Shown here in pieces: positions 36,121 to 46,084 of a stretch of 64,000 nucleotides of DNA. A program made the position numbers and the translations under genes. The notes under the pieces are model-generated. The model saw nothing but the letters and a program-made list of their open reading frames with translations. It made no database searches and was not told the DNA's origin. The DNA is from Calliopum simillimum (Eukaryota; Arthropoda; Insecta; Diptera; Lauxaniidae): positions 153,312,492-153,376,491 of the forward strand of contig OX638368.1 in assembly GCA_951812925.1 (NCBI GenBank). Direction: 5' to 3'. Every line of letters starts with the position of its first letter. Position 1 is the stretch's first letter.

Positions 36121-36511
36121 TTTCCAGCGCAGATTTAAAAGGGGATTTTTGAAAAATCAACACCCAGTGAAAATGGAAAAAAAACTGATTTTTGGTAACT
36201 TTGGCGGCTTCTACCGCTCGAAATATCAACTTATGGATACCGCGTACCAGATCAAAAAAACGTAGAATTTTCTTACCCGTAATTTTTGTTCAAAATTTGT
36301 TCTGTCCAAATAATAGGAAACGAGATAAATCGAATCAAACATATTTCAAGATGGTGGCTAAAGTACAGGGGTAGGGAGGTCACCTTTTTGGCTTTATGTC
36401 TCTACATTAAGCAAAAAAAAATTTCACTTTGCAATTTTTTCTAGGTCATTGTACATTTTTAATGTACTATAAGGATGGATAAAAACCGACAACAACACAG
36501 TGCAACAAGAA
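36121..36511. other. Non-coding stretch
   Basis: A 60-codon frame at 36192-36374 has no recognised domain. Otherwise AT-rich. Confidence 0.45.
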
Positions 36512-36975
36512 ATTCTTTCTAGAACGAATCCAACGCGAAATAAAAGTAGGCCAAAAGACTAAAAAACCCCTGAAGGGCAATGGTAATGTTAGCTCGAATT
36601 TTTATTTTTTTTTGACCTCTTGAAGTTTGCATTCTTTGTATTCAACTTTTTCACTGTTAGATCCTGTTATGGTCGAAAAACTAAAAAAAACGAACATTTT
36701 ACATCATAATTCCCCCTGTATAAATTTTTTTTTGACATAGTATGCTAGAAAAAGTTACTTGTTGGACATTTGGCTACAATTTTAGTAAAATGAAATAAAA
36801 GTTTCTGGTATACTTAGTACAGGATCTAACAGTGAAAAAGTTGCATACAAAGAATGCAAACTTCAAGTGGTCATAAAAGAAATTTTGAGCTAACAACAAA
36901 CAAACTCTCTGGGGGGTTTTCTCAATCTATTGGTATACTTTCATTTCGTTGGAATTCTTCGGGAGAATGATTTTA
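36512..36975. mobile_element. Foldback element, arms of about 160 bp
   Basis: 36512-36675 mirrors 36820-36975. Shared words include CACTGTTAGATCCTGT/ACAGGATCTAACAGTG, GAAGTTTGCATTCTTTGTAT and GTTAGCTC. The arms are diverged and no target duplication is clear. Confidence 0.78.
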
Positions 36976-37441
36976 TTGTACTTACATTCAAAAATTTATG
37001 AAGTTCTAAGCAGACATGTCGGCGATGAGGAATTAACGCCAGTGTTAATTGACAAACAGTTGTTTTGGATATATGTTGGATTTCATTATATAACAAAAGC
37101 TTAAAGAAACCGATACTTAATACAGAGCAGCGACTTTAAAAAGAAACCAGTTTATTATTAAAAAAAAAAAAAAATGGTAAATACTCGTTTTTTCTGAGTC
37201 AACTCCCGCAACTTGATGTTGCGGCGCCCACTGTATGATATGTGAACTATTTAGAAAAAAAAAACCTGCATGGCACAGTGAAAATCATGCATAAAGCTTT
37301 AGAGACCGAACATTATAATCTTTTAAAATTGTAAGAAATCGCATATACAAGTTTAGTCACTTGAAGTACGAGCTGCCAAGCAGACCAATACGGAGTTAAA
37401 GATACAAAACCAAATTGATTCAGACAAACCATACGATAAAC
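36976..37441. other. Upstream region of OBP B
   Basis: A weak TATA-like TTATAATC lies near 37314. No convincing promoter elements were defined. The A-rich 37156-37172 tract is a simple run. Confidence 0.35.
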
Positions 37442-37953
37442 ATGAAGCTGCAAGCTGTGATTTTATTAGCCATCGTGGCAGTGGTAAGTTATGTCAATAC
37501 AAAATTGTTAAAATCAGAAATGTTTTATGTAATATATTTATTTCCGTTTATTACTAGACAATGGCCGCAGGCAAGTTTAAAATACGCTCAAAAGAAGATG
37601 CTTTAAATGGACTTGAGGATTGTAGAGCTGAATTTCGTATTCCCGATGATATCTATGAGAAGTTCTTGAATTATGAATTCCCTGAACATAAAAATACCAA
37701 TTGCTTTATAAAGTGCTTCGTTGAGAAAATGGGACTATTTACCGATCTTAAAGGTTTCAATGAAAATAACTTCGTCACACAATTTACTTATAAAAATTAT
37801 AAGAATCTTGAGTCCGTACGTCATGGATTGGAGAAATGTTTCGATAAAAATGAATGGGAAACTGATAATTGCACTTGGGCTAATCGTGTCTTCTCATGTT
37901 GGCTAAAGGTTAATCGTCACGTTGTACGAATGATTTATGGTGTAACAGCATAA
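37442..37953 (+). CDS. Single-domain odorant-binding protein (OBP B), two exons
   Basis: Exon 1 is 37442-37483 and exon 2 is 37558-37953, joined in phase 0 (donor GTAAGT, acceptor TTACTAG); 145 residues. The signal peptide is split: MKLQAVILLAIVAV in exon 1, then TMAAG before the mature start. The cysteines follow C-x26-C-x3-C-x40-C-x10-C-x8-C (EDC, NCFIKC, EKC, DNC, FSC), matching OBP A except for the fourth loop. The aligned motif CF(I/V)(E/K)K(M/C)xLF..GF also occurs in OBP A (KCLLEKLDLFDPAEGF). It is secreted and binds small hydrophobic ligands by family knowledge; the ligand is unknown. A poly(A) signal AATAAA lies near 38066. It forms a tandem pair with OBP A, 3.2 kb apart. Confidence 0.94.
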
Positions 37954-38311
37954 ATAATTGAGAATTTAAGATTTAATTACTATGTAATTATTTGTGAAAA
38001 AATGAGGTATTTTGAAATTAAACATCAAGTATACATACATGCAAAAATGTTACTACGAAATAACAAATAAAGCAAATTTTTTCAATTGTACATACAAAAG
38101 TGCATTTTTTTACATTTGAATAAGATTTATTATAGATTGTACATAGTGTTCTGGAAGGGCAGGATTATTAAAAAAAAAAATAAAAAATTCCGACAAAAAC
38201 TGAAAATGGTAAGCGATTCTAGAGGCTTTAGTGATTATTTTCACATTGGCCAAAAAATCCGATCAGAGCCCCTTGTGAGAAAACCCATTTTCTAGTTGTG
38301 GCATTCCCCCA
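37954..38311. other. 3' flank of OBP B
   Basis: It contains the AATAAA near 38066 and AT-rich DNA. A 69-codon frame at 38086-38295 has no recognised domain. Confidence 0.4.
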
Positions 38312-38560
38312 TTCAAAATGACAATGGTGCAACTCTATAACGAGGAAAAAGTAATGTCATAATATTAATTGGCTGAGATTTTGTTAGGGATGAATATAAT
38401 TGATTTCTGTTTTCACAAGAAATTTACTTGATGATATGGAACTGTTAAGATTAAGTTGAAAAAATGATATCGACCAAATAACCGATCATTATGGCACATA
38501 ATTTATGTGACATTACTTTTCCCTCGTTTTGGGGTTGCATCATTGTCATTTTGAACGGCT
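38312..38560. mobile_element. MITE related to the 7074 family
   Basis: Inverted arms: CATTCAAAATGACAATGGTG...CGAGGAAAAAGTAATGTCA at the left and its inverse at the right. The inner sequence resembles the MITE at 7074-7330 (GTAATGTCA, TTTACTTGATGAT/CAAGTAAATTTT words). A partial related copy lies at about 39160-39290 (CGGTCAAATTACCGATTAAT, ATGGTACAAAATGTG). Confidence 0.7.
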
Positions 38561-38729
38561 CATATATAAAAAAAAAAAAATTTAAAAATACAACAAACAA
38601 AAAGGAAGCACTTTCAAATTGTTTTGCTGAATTCGAGTCTGGCCTTACAATTGCTCTATCGTTCGTCTTCAGTTTCCCAATCTAAAAAGCAAAAACAAAA
38701 AAAAAAAAAAAAACTAAACAATTTTTGAA

Positions 38730-39010
38730 GCTATATAACTATCCCCTATGCTCCTCCTAATTTACCTAAGATCTTACCTAAGATCTTAGGACTATATGCT
38801 CCAGCTATGTTATTAGGTAATATAAAAAAGAAAACTTAGGTAAAACTAAGGTAAATTTTACTTAGGATATTCGTAAAATTATTAAGTTAAATGCCAAAAC
38901 TACTTAGTTAAATTTCCAGAGGGGCTTAGATAGCTTACCGAAATATAGCTTACCGAAATATAGCTTAGAAATATTTGCCTAAGTTTCTTAGGTATTTTTG
39001 ATCCTGTACA
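38730..39010. repeat. CTTAGGTAA-rich repeat
   Basis: Many CTTAGGTAA/TTACCTAAG words, with local tandem duplications (TTACCTAAGATC twice; TAGCTTACCGAAATA twice). It is related in inverse to 29800-30020. Probably a decayed MITE; its ends are not resolved. Confidence 0.5.
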
Positions 39011-39590
39011 AAAACTTAAAATAAGCATCAAAATCGTTTATTTTATTGTAAATTTAAATCTTTATTTAATATTCTACGTGTACTATATTCCAAACTACAT
39101 ATATGTAGAAAGTAGTTGGGAATTGGGAAAACACCGGAAAATGTTAACATTCTTGGGACTATTCTGAACAACTTTTCATAGATAGTGTAGAATTAATGAC
39201 GTTAAGTTCAAAAATAACATCGGTCAAATTACCGATTAATATGGTACAAAATGTGTTGTTCTTTTGCCTCTTCATGGGCTTAAAAAAAACTATTCACTTG
39301 ATTTTAAAATTTGATTGGTTTGAATGGCTCACTAATGCAACTTCACCAATATGTGGATATCTTTCGATACAATACAAAAGCAGCACGGTGGGTATCCATC
39401 CGGTTACAAGAGCTTGCACTTTATTTGGAAGAGGATTTTGAGTTCTAAAATAACTCCAACGCCGAATATCTTTTACGCTGTCTGTAAAAAACAACCCATA
39501 AGACGCCAATGAGATTAGAACAAATATTATTAATACTCACTTGACAAACTTAAGACCGTGATATTCTATTTGTATTTAATGACTCTCAAT

Positions 39591-39993
39591 TAGTGATGAG
39601 CAAACCAAGACCAAGACAATAGCAGTCTTGGTCTTGTTCTTTCATATTGAGTCTTGGTCTTGGTTTTGATATTTAGTCTTGATCTTGCTCATTAAGTCTT
39701 GGTCTCGGTCTTGGTCTTGAAAAAATTTCTAGAGACATTGAGCATTCAAAGCTTAAAAATTATATTTTTCCAAAGCAGTTGGGTTTTTAATATGCCAAAA
39801 TTAAAATTGAGAGATGATTTTATCTTCGAAACGGGCGTGAAACACCTTTTAACTATAAATTACCGAGACTGAAAAGCAGTCTTGGTCTTGACGATCATTT
39901 TGAGCAAGACTAAGACCAAGATCAGCGTCTTGTTGGTCTCGCAAAATTACCAAGAACAAGACGCAAGACCAAGACTAATTTTGCTCATCACTA
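39591..39993. mobile_element. hAT MITE with GTCTTG repeats, copy 1
   Basis: The 403-bp element has ends TAGTGATGAGCAAA and TTTGCTCATCACTA-like. It is flanked by a perfect 8-bp duplication CTCTCAAT (39583-39590 and 39994-40001), the hallmark of the hAT superfamily. Both subterminal regions are built of GTCTTG/CAAGAC hexamer repeats (reading 'GTCTTGGTCTTG'). A second copy lies inverted at 45619-46076. Confidence 0.92.
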
Positions 39994-40001
39994 CTCTCAA
40001 T

Positions 40002-41196
40002 TTGAACATTCAAGTACTTTATTGGATTTTACGGGAAACGATAGGTATGTTATCTAGTTATATAGATTTTAAAAATTGCAAAAAACGGTTATTTTTGCGT
40101 TTTAGACCAGTAAAGGAATGTCAAAAACTATATACGATAGAATAATTCTACTGGATTTTGAATTCAGCAACGCATCAAAAACAATTTTTAAATTTGTTGT
40201 ATTTTTAAAAAGATCTCATCAGATTTTCTGGCTGACGGGAAAATGATCACAAAAGCTTCTACAAGTTTGTAGAATCACTTCCTATATGAAAAGCAGTTAA
40301 CAGTTTTTTGTATAGAACTTCTCGGTTTTTGCACTTGATTTATCCGTACAATTATAATTAATGAATTATTCTTAAAATCAAAAAATTTTATTGTAATATT
40401 TTTAGTTAAAAATCAATGAATTTCGGTGTAATTCATACATAGATATCATGTTTAATATTTTTTTGTATGCACATTCCTCATTTACTTCAAAAATGGCACA
40501 AGTCAAAAAACGTAAACTTTAATAAAATGATGCAGAATTATTTGTTATATTATATTTCATATTGTGTGAAAATTTCATAATACCTAATATCTGTAACGGT
40601 CTCCGTTGAAGAAACTTTTTCAATTTAAAACTATAAACGTATTTTCTGCAAAATCGAGTTTTTTGATTTGTGCCGTTTTTGAAGCAAATGAGCGATACGA
40701 TTCCATCATTTATGAAATTTTTTCAAAGTTTAGAGTTTTAGATCGAAAAATTGTTGCTTTAGATAAGCGAATATTTGTTTGTTTATTACTAAAGTTATTT
40801 TATCGATACCATCAATTCCACATCATCAGGTAAATTTGTTGTGAAAACATAAAACAATTTTAATCATTTCTAACAAAATGTCACCCAATTCATGTTATGA
40901 CTAAGTAATAGTACAATACATAGGCCCTTCGGTGCGGCCACTCGTCAATTGTTTTTTTTTTTTTTTGTATTATTTTTATTCTACAATATACACAACTGTA
41001 GTTGAACCCCATAAGATTCATTATGTTTTCCCAATTTTATTCACTTGATTAAGTTGGTTTGAACAAATTTTTTATTTTAATCAATTAAAAACTTATTTTT
41101 TACTAAAAGTTATATCATTTTACTGTCTACTGTTTGTACATATCCCAGAATTTTCTGTACTGATTAAAAAATTATAAATGTCCATAGGGTCAGCTC
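40002..41196. other. Non-coding stretch with half MITE
   Basis: 40838-40948 matches the right half of the 7074 MITE (AATTTCTAACAAAATGTCACCC-like, GGCCCTTCGGTGCGGCCACTC). A candidate AATAAA for the minus-strand OBP C gene lies near 41068. Nothing else was recognised. Confidence 0.5.
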
Positions 41197-41342
41197 CTAT
41201 GCTGCAGCTGTGTTGTTAGTTTCGTTCCCTTCACTTTTATCATAGAACTCCTTCGTACTTTCTAGAACGACTGTTGCTACTGTGATATCAGTTGCTGTTT
41301 CTATAATATTCTTATTTGGCAGTACGATGTCTTGCGCCGCTG
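41197..41342 (-). other. Out-of-frame continuation of the OBP C tail
   Basis: Just downstream of the OBP C stop codon, another minus-strand frame encodes 48 residues of the same character as the tail (AAAQDIVLPNKNIIETATD, then ..SEGNETNNTAAA and a stop). Deleting the 14 nt from the GTAAGA at about 41357 to the TAG would join the two frames, but 14 nt is far too short for an intron. I interpret this as a frameshifting indel in the gene, or an assembly error. Confidence 0.55.
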
Positions 41343-42623
41343 CTAGTGGTTCTTACTGACAGTTTCAATTGTTTCATTTTGCACATTTTGAGTCGCAATG
41401 TTTTCTGCGGCGACATCTATTACACTTATTTCATGATCGTTACTTTCATGACTGACCGCTGCTGCTGTGGCCACAGTTTCTGTTGAATTATTTTCATCCC
41501 GGAGGTGGACACTTCCTCCAGCAAACGTTGTGTCAGTTGCTATTGTTTCGATTTTATCCGAAAGAACAGCTTTTGCTGCAACAACATCTGCGAAGTCAGT
41601 TTCTGTTGCATTACTTTTATCCTGAAAGTCTATACTCCCTTTGGCTACTGCAGAAAACGTGTTGCCACTTTCTATTGCTTCGTTTTTATATTGAATTATA
41701 GCACTTTTTTGAGAAATTTCACTTGTTGCTTCTTCAGTATTCTGCGTACTTATTGCTATAGTTGCTTTCGATGATACGCTGTCATCAATTTGTTTTAAAC
41801 ACAAATACTCCTTATACATCCATGCACACTCATCTTCATCGTTTTGGTCTTTGCTTTTGTGGCAAGTTAATGCCGCTGCTTCTACATCAAACGGGCCAAA
41901 AGCTGTGGTCCAATTTGTAAAATTCCATTCAAAATTTGCCCCAAACAAAGCCATCTTTTCGGCAAAGCATTTAAACAAACATGGAATATGTTCCTGCTCA
42001 GGAAAACTGTCATATTTTTGTAAATCATTTAAATCCGTTCCAAGTCCAATGGCACAATTTAAAAGTGTCATATATGTTTGGCGTGTATTCTCTTCAGCCT
42101 AAAATGGTACAAAACTTTTGATAATATATGTCAAAAAAAAAAAAAACAATTTCCAATTTAAAGCACACCTTTCGAAGGCATCTGAAGCCTCGATGGACAT
42201 ATTCGCACTCATTATCCTGTTTGCGCTCCAACTCATATTCGCAATATTTCCATAGGTCTTCACCTAAGTCCGCAATGATTTTCTGCTTAATCCATTTACT
42301 TTCTGTAGCTTCAAACCAACCTTTGGCGACACTGAGACAGCGCGTAAAACATGGCACCTCTTCACCATTATTCCAACTGCCAAAATTTAACACTTTTTGC
42401 AAGTCTTTACCGCCTTTGTCCGTTAGACATTTTTGTAAAATCAGTGCATCTTCGGTGTAGTGCAAGTTCAGAGTGGCATTGGAATTGGTCGCTGCAAATG
42501 TTTGGATCTATGCTAATTTAGAATGAATTAAAACATACCAAAATACATTGAGTTCTCAAAGTCTCTTACCACATTATCGAGCGCAAAACAAATGAGGAAT
42601 ATGTTAAACTTTAACTGTTGCAT
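41343..42623 (-). CDS. Tandem-domain ('dimer') odorant-binding protein with a long acidic Ser/Thr/Ala tail (OBP C)
   Basis: Three exons on the minus strand: 42623-42570, 42507-42169 and 42098-41343, all phase 0; 382 residues. The signal peptide is MQQLKFNIFLICFALDNV plus IQTFA. Domain 1 has C-x25-C-x3-C-x31-C-x11-C-x8-C (QKC, PCFTRC, YC, EC, RC) and domain 2 has C-x24-C-x3-C-x34-C-x11-C-x8-C ending at residue 231, so all twelve cysteines are kept. Residues 232-382 form a cysteine-free tail rich in Ala, Thr, Ser and Glu, with two imperfect repeats (GSIDFQDKSNATET and GSVHLRDENNSTET) and N-glycosylation sequons NAT, NST and NET. Double-domain OBPs are known in Drosophila (Obp83cd, Obp83ef); such a tail is not usual. 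The early AG in exon 2 (CATAG) is used to keep the frame. Confidence 0.9.
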
Positions 42624-42854
42624 TTAATTTAATGATTGGATGATTTGATGGAATTTATGTCAAAACAAAATATTCGTAATTAATTCCTCACTTTTGTAAT
42701 GCTGATTGTACACTAAGTGCTCCGAAAACTCGAACAATCGATTGTGTCATCACATTTCTTATCAGTGGAATTATTTTTGTTTTTGTGTTCTCAGATAAGA
42801 AAATGCACACCGTTTTGTGCATGGTATGTTATTACCCACAAACTGAGGTGAAGT
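42624..42854. promoter_or_regulatory. Divergent intergenic region of OBP C and the orphan exon
   Basis: Only 330 bp separate the OBP C start codon (42623, minus) from the ATG of the orphan signal-peptide exon (42953, plus), so promoters probably overlap here. On the minus strand an initiator-like AATCAGCATT lies near 42710. No TATA box was identified for OBP C. Confidence 0.35.
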
Positions 42855-42857
42855 TGA

Positions 42858-42899
42858 GTATAAGAACTAGTGTGTTTTGTAAACATATTATTATCAGTC
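42858..42899 (+). promoter_or_regulatory. Candidate core promoter (TATA box plus initiator)
   Basis: TATAAG at 42859-42864 is followed about 35 nt later by TCAGTC at 42894-42899, close to the arthropod initiator TCAGTY. The predicted start lies about 57 nt upstream of the ATG at 42953. This is the clearest TATA/initiator pair seen at any gene in the window. Confidence 0.45.
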
Positions 42900-42952
42900 A
42901 CTTCCCAGACTTGTTTGTAATTGGAAAATGAGTTATATTTAATGATTGTAGA

Positions 42953-43015
42953 ATGCTATTATGCTCTTCAGCTCTCTTTGGCTTCTGCTTAATCTACGCA
43001 CGTGATGATTTTAAC
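42953..43015 (+). CDS. Orphan signal-peptide exon with phase-0 donor
   Basis: From the ATG, 21 codons encode a hydrophobic leader (MLLCSSALFGFCLIYA then RDDFN), ended by a consensus donor GTAAGT at 43016. All four OBP genes here have a first exon of 14-19 codons with a phase-0 donor after the signal peptide, so this exon looks like the start of a fifth secreted protein, perhaps an OBP. A possible acceptor TTTCTGCAG lies about 70 nt downstream (43084). It opens a short frame (SLSFTHNWIADLRF..) with no cysteine pattern. No OBP body was found before the transposons at 43.5 kb and beyond. It may be a decayed gene or a short secreted peptide gene. Confidence 0.4.
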
Positions 43016-43535
43016 GTAAGTAGTTCCTTTAAGATATAAAGCATGCATTGCGTTTTGCTCTTTGACATTTGAGCGGTTTCTGCAGTCTTTGTCATTCACC
43101 CATAATTGGATTGCTGATCTTAGATTCCAGTTTTCCAAGCTTGGCGTGTTAAATTACATATACATTCATATAAGTATTTTACTTCAGTTTCTAGCAAAAT
43201 TCGATTACGAATTGGAGTTTTGATTCTTTTATTTGCGCTTGTAGATCGTTCACAATCTGTCAAATGTGGTGAACTGAATGCGGTTCAATGCAATCATTAT
43301 TTCACCACAGTGTTTTGATGATTAATCTGACATGTTTAAATAGATATTTTATCGTATGGGTAACAAGTAGCTAGTCTTTCTTCGGTTGAAACTAAGTAGT
43401 TTATGTATAGTTTTGGAGTAGACAGGTTTCCTACAGGGCATGCTTATAACAACTTTAAAACATTGAAAATTTTGAGAATATACTCCTAACTACATAATAC
43501 ATAATATGTATAATAATATAATATTATTATGTAGG
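43016..43535. other. Non-coding stretch downstream of the orphan exon
   Basis: No OBP domain can be read in any frame. Otherwise AT-rich. Confidence 0.4.
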
Positions 43536-44112
43536 TTTATGGAGCATTACCGTTTTGGATAGCATTTTGCTTTTGCATCTCCGATTTATGGGATTTATTT
43601 TTTTTAAATTGTTTAAATAACAAAAAAGTGGGGTCGGTGAACATTTTTACCCTTTTCCGGCAACGAAGAATATTTAAGTGATCGTTCAATCACTTTTTTG
43701 ATAATTAAAAAATTAAAAAAAAAAAAATAGATCCCGTCGTTTACCCATTCTAAAAATAGTTTTAAAATTTGTCAACTTCATTAAAGTTTTTTTAGAAATT
43801 TTTTTAAAAAAATCGAAGAGTATAATTTAGTTTTAATAGTTGAAAATTTAATAAAAAAATTTTTGTTTTTTTATAAATATTTCCTTTAAAAAAATAAAAC
43901 TTGAAAAAAAAGTTTCATGATTTGGTTGACTATTGACGGAACTTTGAGCATTTCAAAAAACAACTAAATTTTGTTTTTGCAGCTTATTTAGATTTTTGAA
44001 AATTTATATCTCTGAAAAAAATCATAGGTGCTAACCTTAACTAGTACTATAAGACAAAAACTTGGAGATGAAAAAGCAAAATGCTATCCAGAACGGTATG
44101 TAATGCCCTATA
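43536..44112. mobile_element. Inverted-repeat element, arms of about 45 bp
   Basis: GGAGCATTACCGTTTTGGAT at 43541 and on through GCATTTTGCTTTTGCATCTCC mirrors 44063-44107. The 0.48-kb centre is very AT-rich and carries nothing recognisable. The target duplication is not resolved. Confidence 0.68.
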
Positions 44113-44369
44113 TATAAAGGATTGAAAATTAGTTGAGAAATTTGAAAAATGTTGAAAACATCAAAAAATATTAGAAATCAAAGAATATTGAGAAAGTTCA
44201 AAATTTAAAATGAGAATTTTTTATTGTTTTTGGAACAGATAATGATTTACATCAATGTATTTTCATTGTTGGTAGCTAATAATAAAATGAGAATTTTTAA
44301 AATAATTATAAATTTTTCAAGTGTAATACAAAATTCAAAAAGTGATGATAAGCTCAAAAACAATGTATA

Positions 44370-45055
44370 TTTCGGGAACTGGCAACACTAATGTCAATAG
44401 CTAAAATCTGGCAACACCATAATAAAGTTTGACATTTCTTAACATAAACGTACTCACAACATTTTGATGTACAAGTGCTATTTGTTTTATTTACAGTGAG
44501 TTAAGAAAATTAATTTATCCATTGATAATTTAAGCGCTTGATAAATTATGGGGTATCTAACGAGAACAAACCTTATTTACGGCCAGGTGTTCAAGCAATA
44601 TTGAATGTATGCTGGTCCCACTAATGCCTAAGGTTGTCTCAATCCCACTATTGGTCACGCATGGCGATCTTGCAATATCAGTTAGCGCACAGCATCAATG
44701 GTTTCCGGAACAACAACTGATTTTGGACGATCTTCACGAAATTCGTCTTGGAGTGAACTACGACCTCGGTTGAATTCACCTTGATGGAGCTTCATCGCCA
44801 AAAATTGAATTAAGTTCATCGATGCACTGTTGTTGAGTTAATCCATGTCAAAAGTTGTAAAAAATAATGGCACGAAAATTTTCACGATTTAATTCCATTT
44901 TTTGGGCGAGATGAATCTTTTAAGTTACTGTAAACAACACAAATAGCGCTCGCATGTCAAAATGTTCTGAGTACGTATAATCTCAAAAATGTCAAACTTT
45001 ACGATAGAGCTGGCAGTTGCCAGATTGCAATACTAGGGTTGCCCAATCCCGAAAT
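44370..45055 (-). mobile_element. Internally deleted mariner with long inverted ends
   Basis: The ends mirror each other over about 130 bp (TTCGGGA at 44371 and the inverse at 45048-45055; shared TAAAGTTTGACATTT, CGTACTC, CAACATTTTGA and GCTATTTG words). Between them the minus strand encodes remnants of a mariner N-terminus: ELNRENFRAIIF, LTQQQCIDELNSIFGDEAPS, EFNRGRSSLQDEFRE, RPKSVVVPETIDAV, then ILQDRHA, with stops and short deletions. The catalytic two thirds are missing. The target is probably TA but is degraded. Confidence 0.82.
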
Positions 45056-45610
45056 CTAAAAGGCAACTTTTGTAAATGGAAATTGGTTGAGAATTTCGAA
45101 AGATCTGTTGAATAATATGAATATATACAAGTCAAAATAGGCATTCAAAGAAAATATTAGGTATTGTGAAATTTGAAAACATTTATTGAAACAAAGGGGC
45201 CATTTAAGTGATTAGGGGGTTCAAGATTTGCTTGTTTCTGCTTAAACCAAGCAGAGGATTCGACTTAAGTCTTACCTAAGAGCAAAAAAATTACAAATTT
45301 TTAAATTTTTGTCAAATTCTGGCCCTTAACATAGATTTGAAGCTTAAGGAATTTTTCCAATCTCACTATCGTTATTTCTGTCCATCTAGCAAGTCGCAGC
45401 TTAACGGTAGAGTTTGTAATTTATGTCATGAATTCTATTTATTTCATAAAAACGATTTAAAAAACTGCTTACGTCTTATCATAGTGAGAGTGGGCGTTCA
45501 CAATTTGCTTATTTTTTGCTTTTATGGGGTGGGAGAACGAGTTTAAAAATCACTGAAAATCTGCTTACGCAATAATAGAACAGCCCCATACCGCCAATAT
45601 CTATCTACTC
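45056..45610. other. Non-coding stretch
   Basis: AT-rich; a 69-codon frame at 45337-45546 has no known domain. Confidence 0.5.
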
Positions 45611-45618
45611 ATATATAT

Positions 45619-46076
45619 TAGTGATGAGCAAAATTAGTCTTGGTCTTGCGTCTTGTTCTTGGTCTTGCTACTTTTGTGAGACCAAGACCAAGATGCTGAT
45701 ACTTTTGCAAGACCAAGACCTAGACTGCTATGGTCTTGGTCTTGGTCTTGCTCACGATAATTGTCAAGACCAAGACTGCTTTTCATTCTTGCTAATTTAT
45801 AGTTAAAAGTTGTTTCACGCCCGTTTTGAAGATAAAATCATCTCTCAATTTGAATTGCGGCATCTTAAAAATCCCACTGCTTTGGAAAAATATGGTTTTG
45901 CAATTTTGAATACTCAATATCTCTGAAAATTTTTTCAACACCAAGGCCAAGACCAAGACTTTATCAGCAAGATCAAGACCAAGACCAAGACTCAATATCG
46001 AAACCAAGACCAAGACTCAATGTGCAAGAACAAGACCAAGACCAAGACTGCTATGGTCTTGGTTTGCTCATCACTA
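45619..46076. mobile_element. hAT MITE with GTCTTG repeats, copy 2
   Basis: The 458-bp element has the same ends as 39591-39993 (TAGTGATGAGCAAA... and inverse ending CATCACTA) and sits in the opposite orientation, judged by the non-repeat core (AGTTAAAAGTTGTTTCACGCC). The flanks ATATATAT and GTATATAT differ at one base, consistent with an 8-bp duplication. Confidence 0.9.
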
Positions 46077-46084
46077 GTATATAT

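Noticed and set aside
41483..42460. Plus-strand open frames opposite OBP C
   Set aside because: They are shadows of the minus-strand gene, which has conserved cysteines and splice sites.
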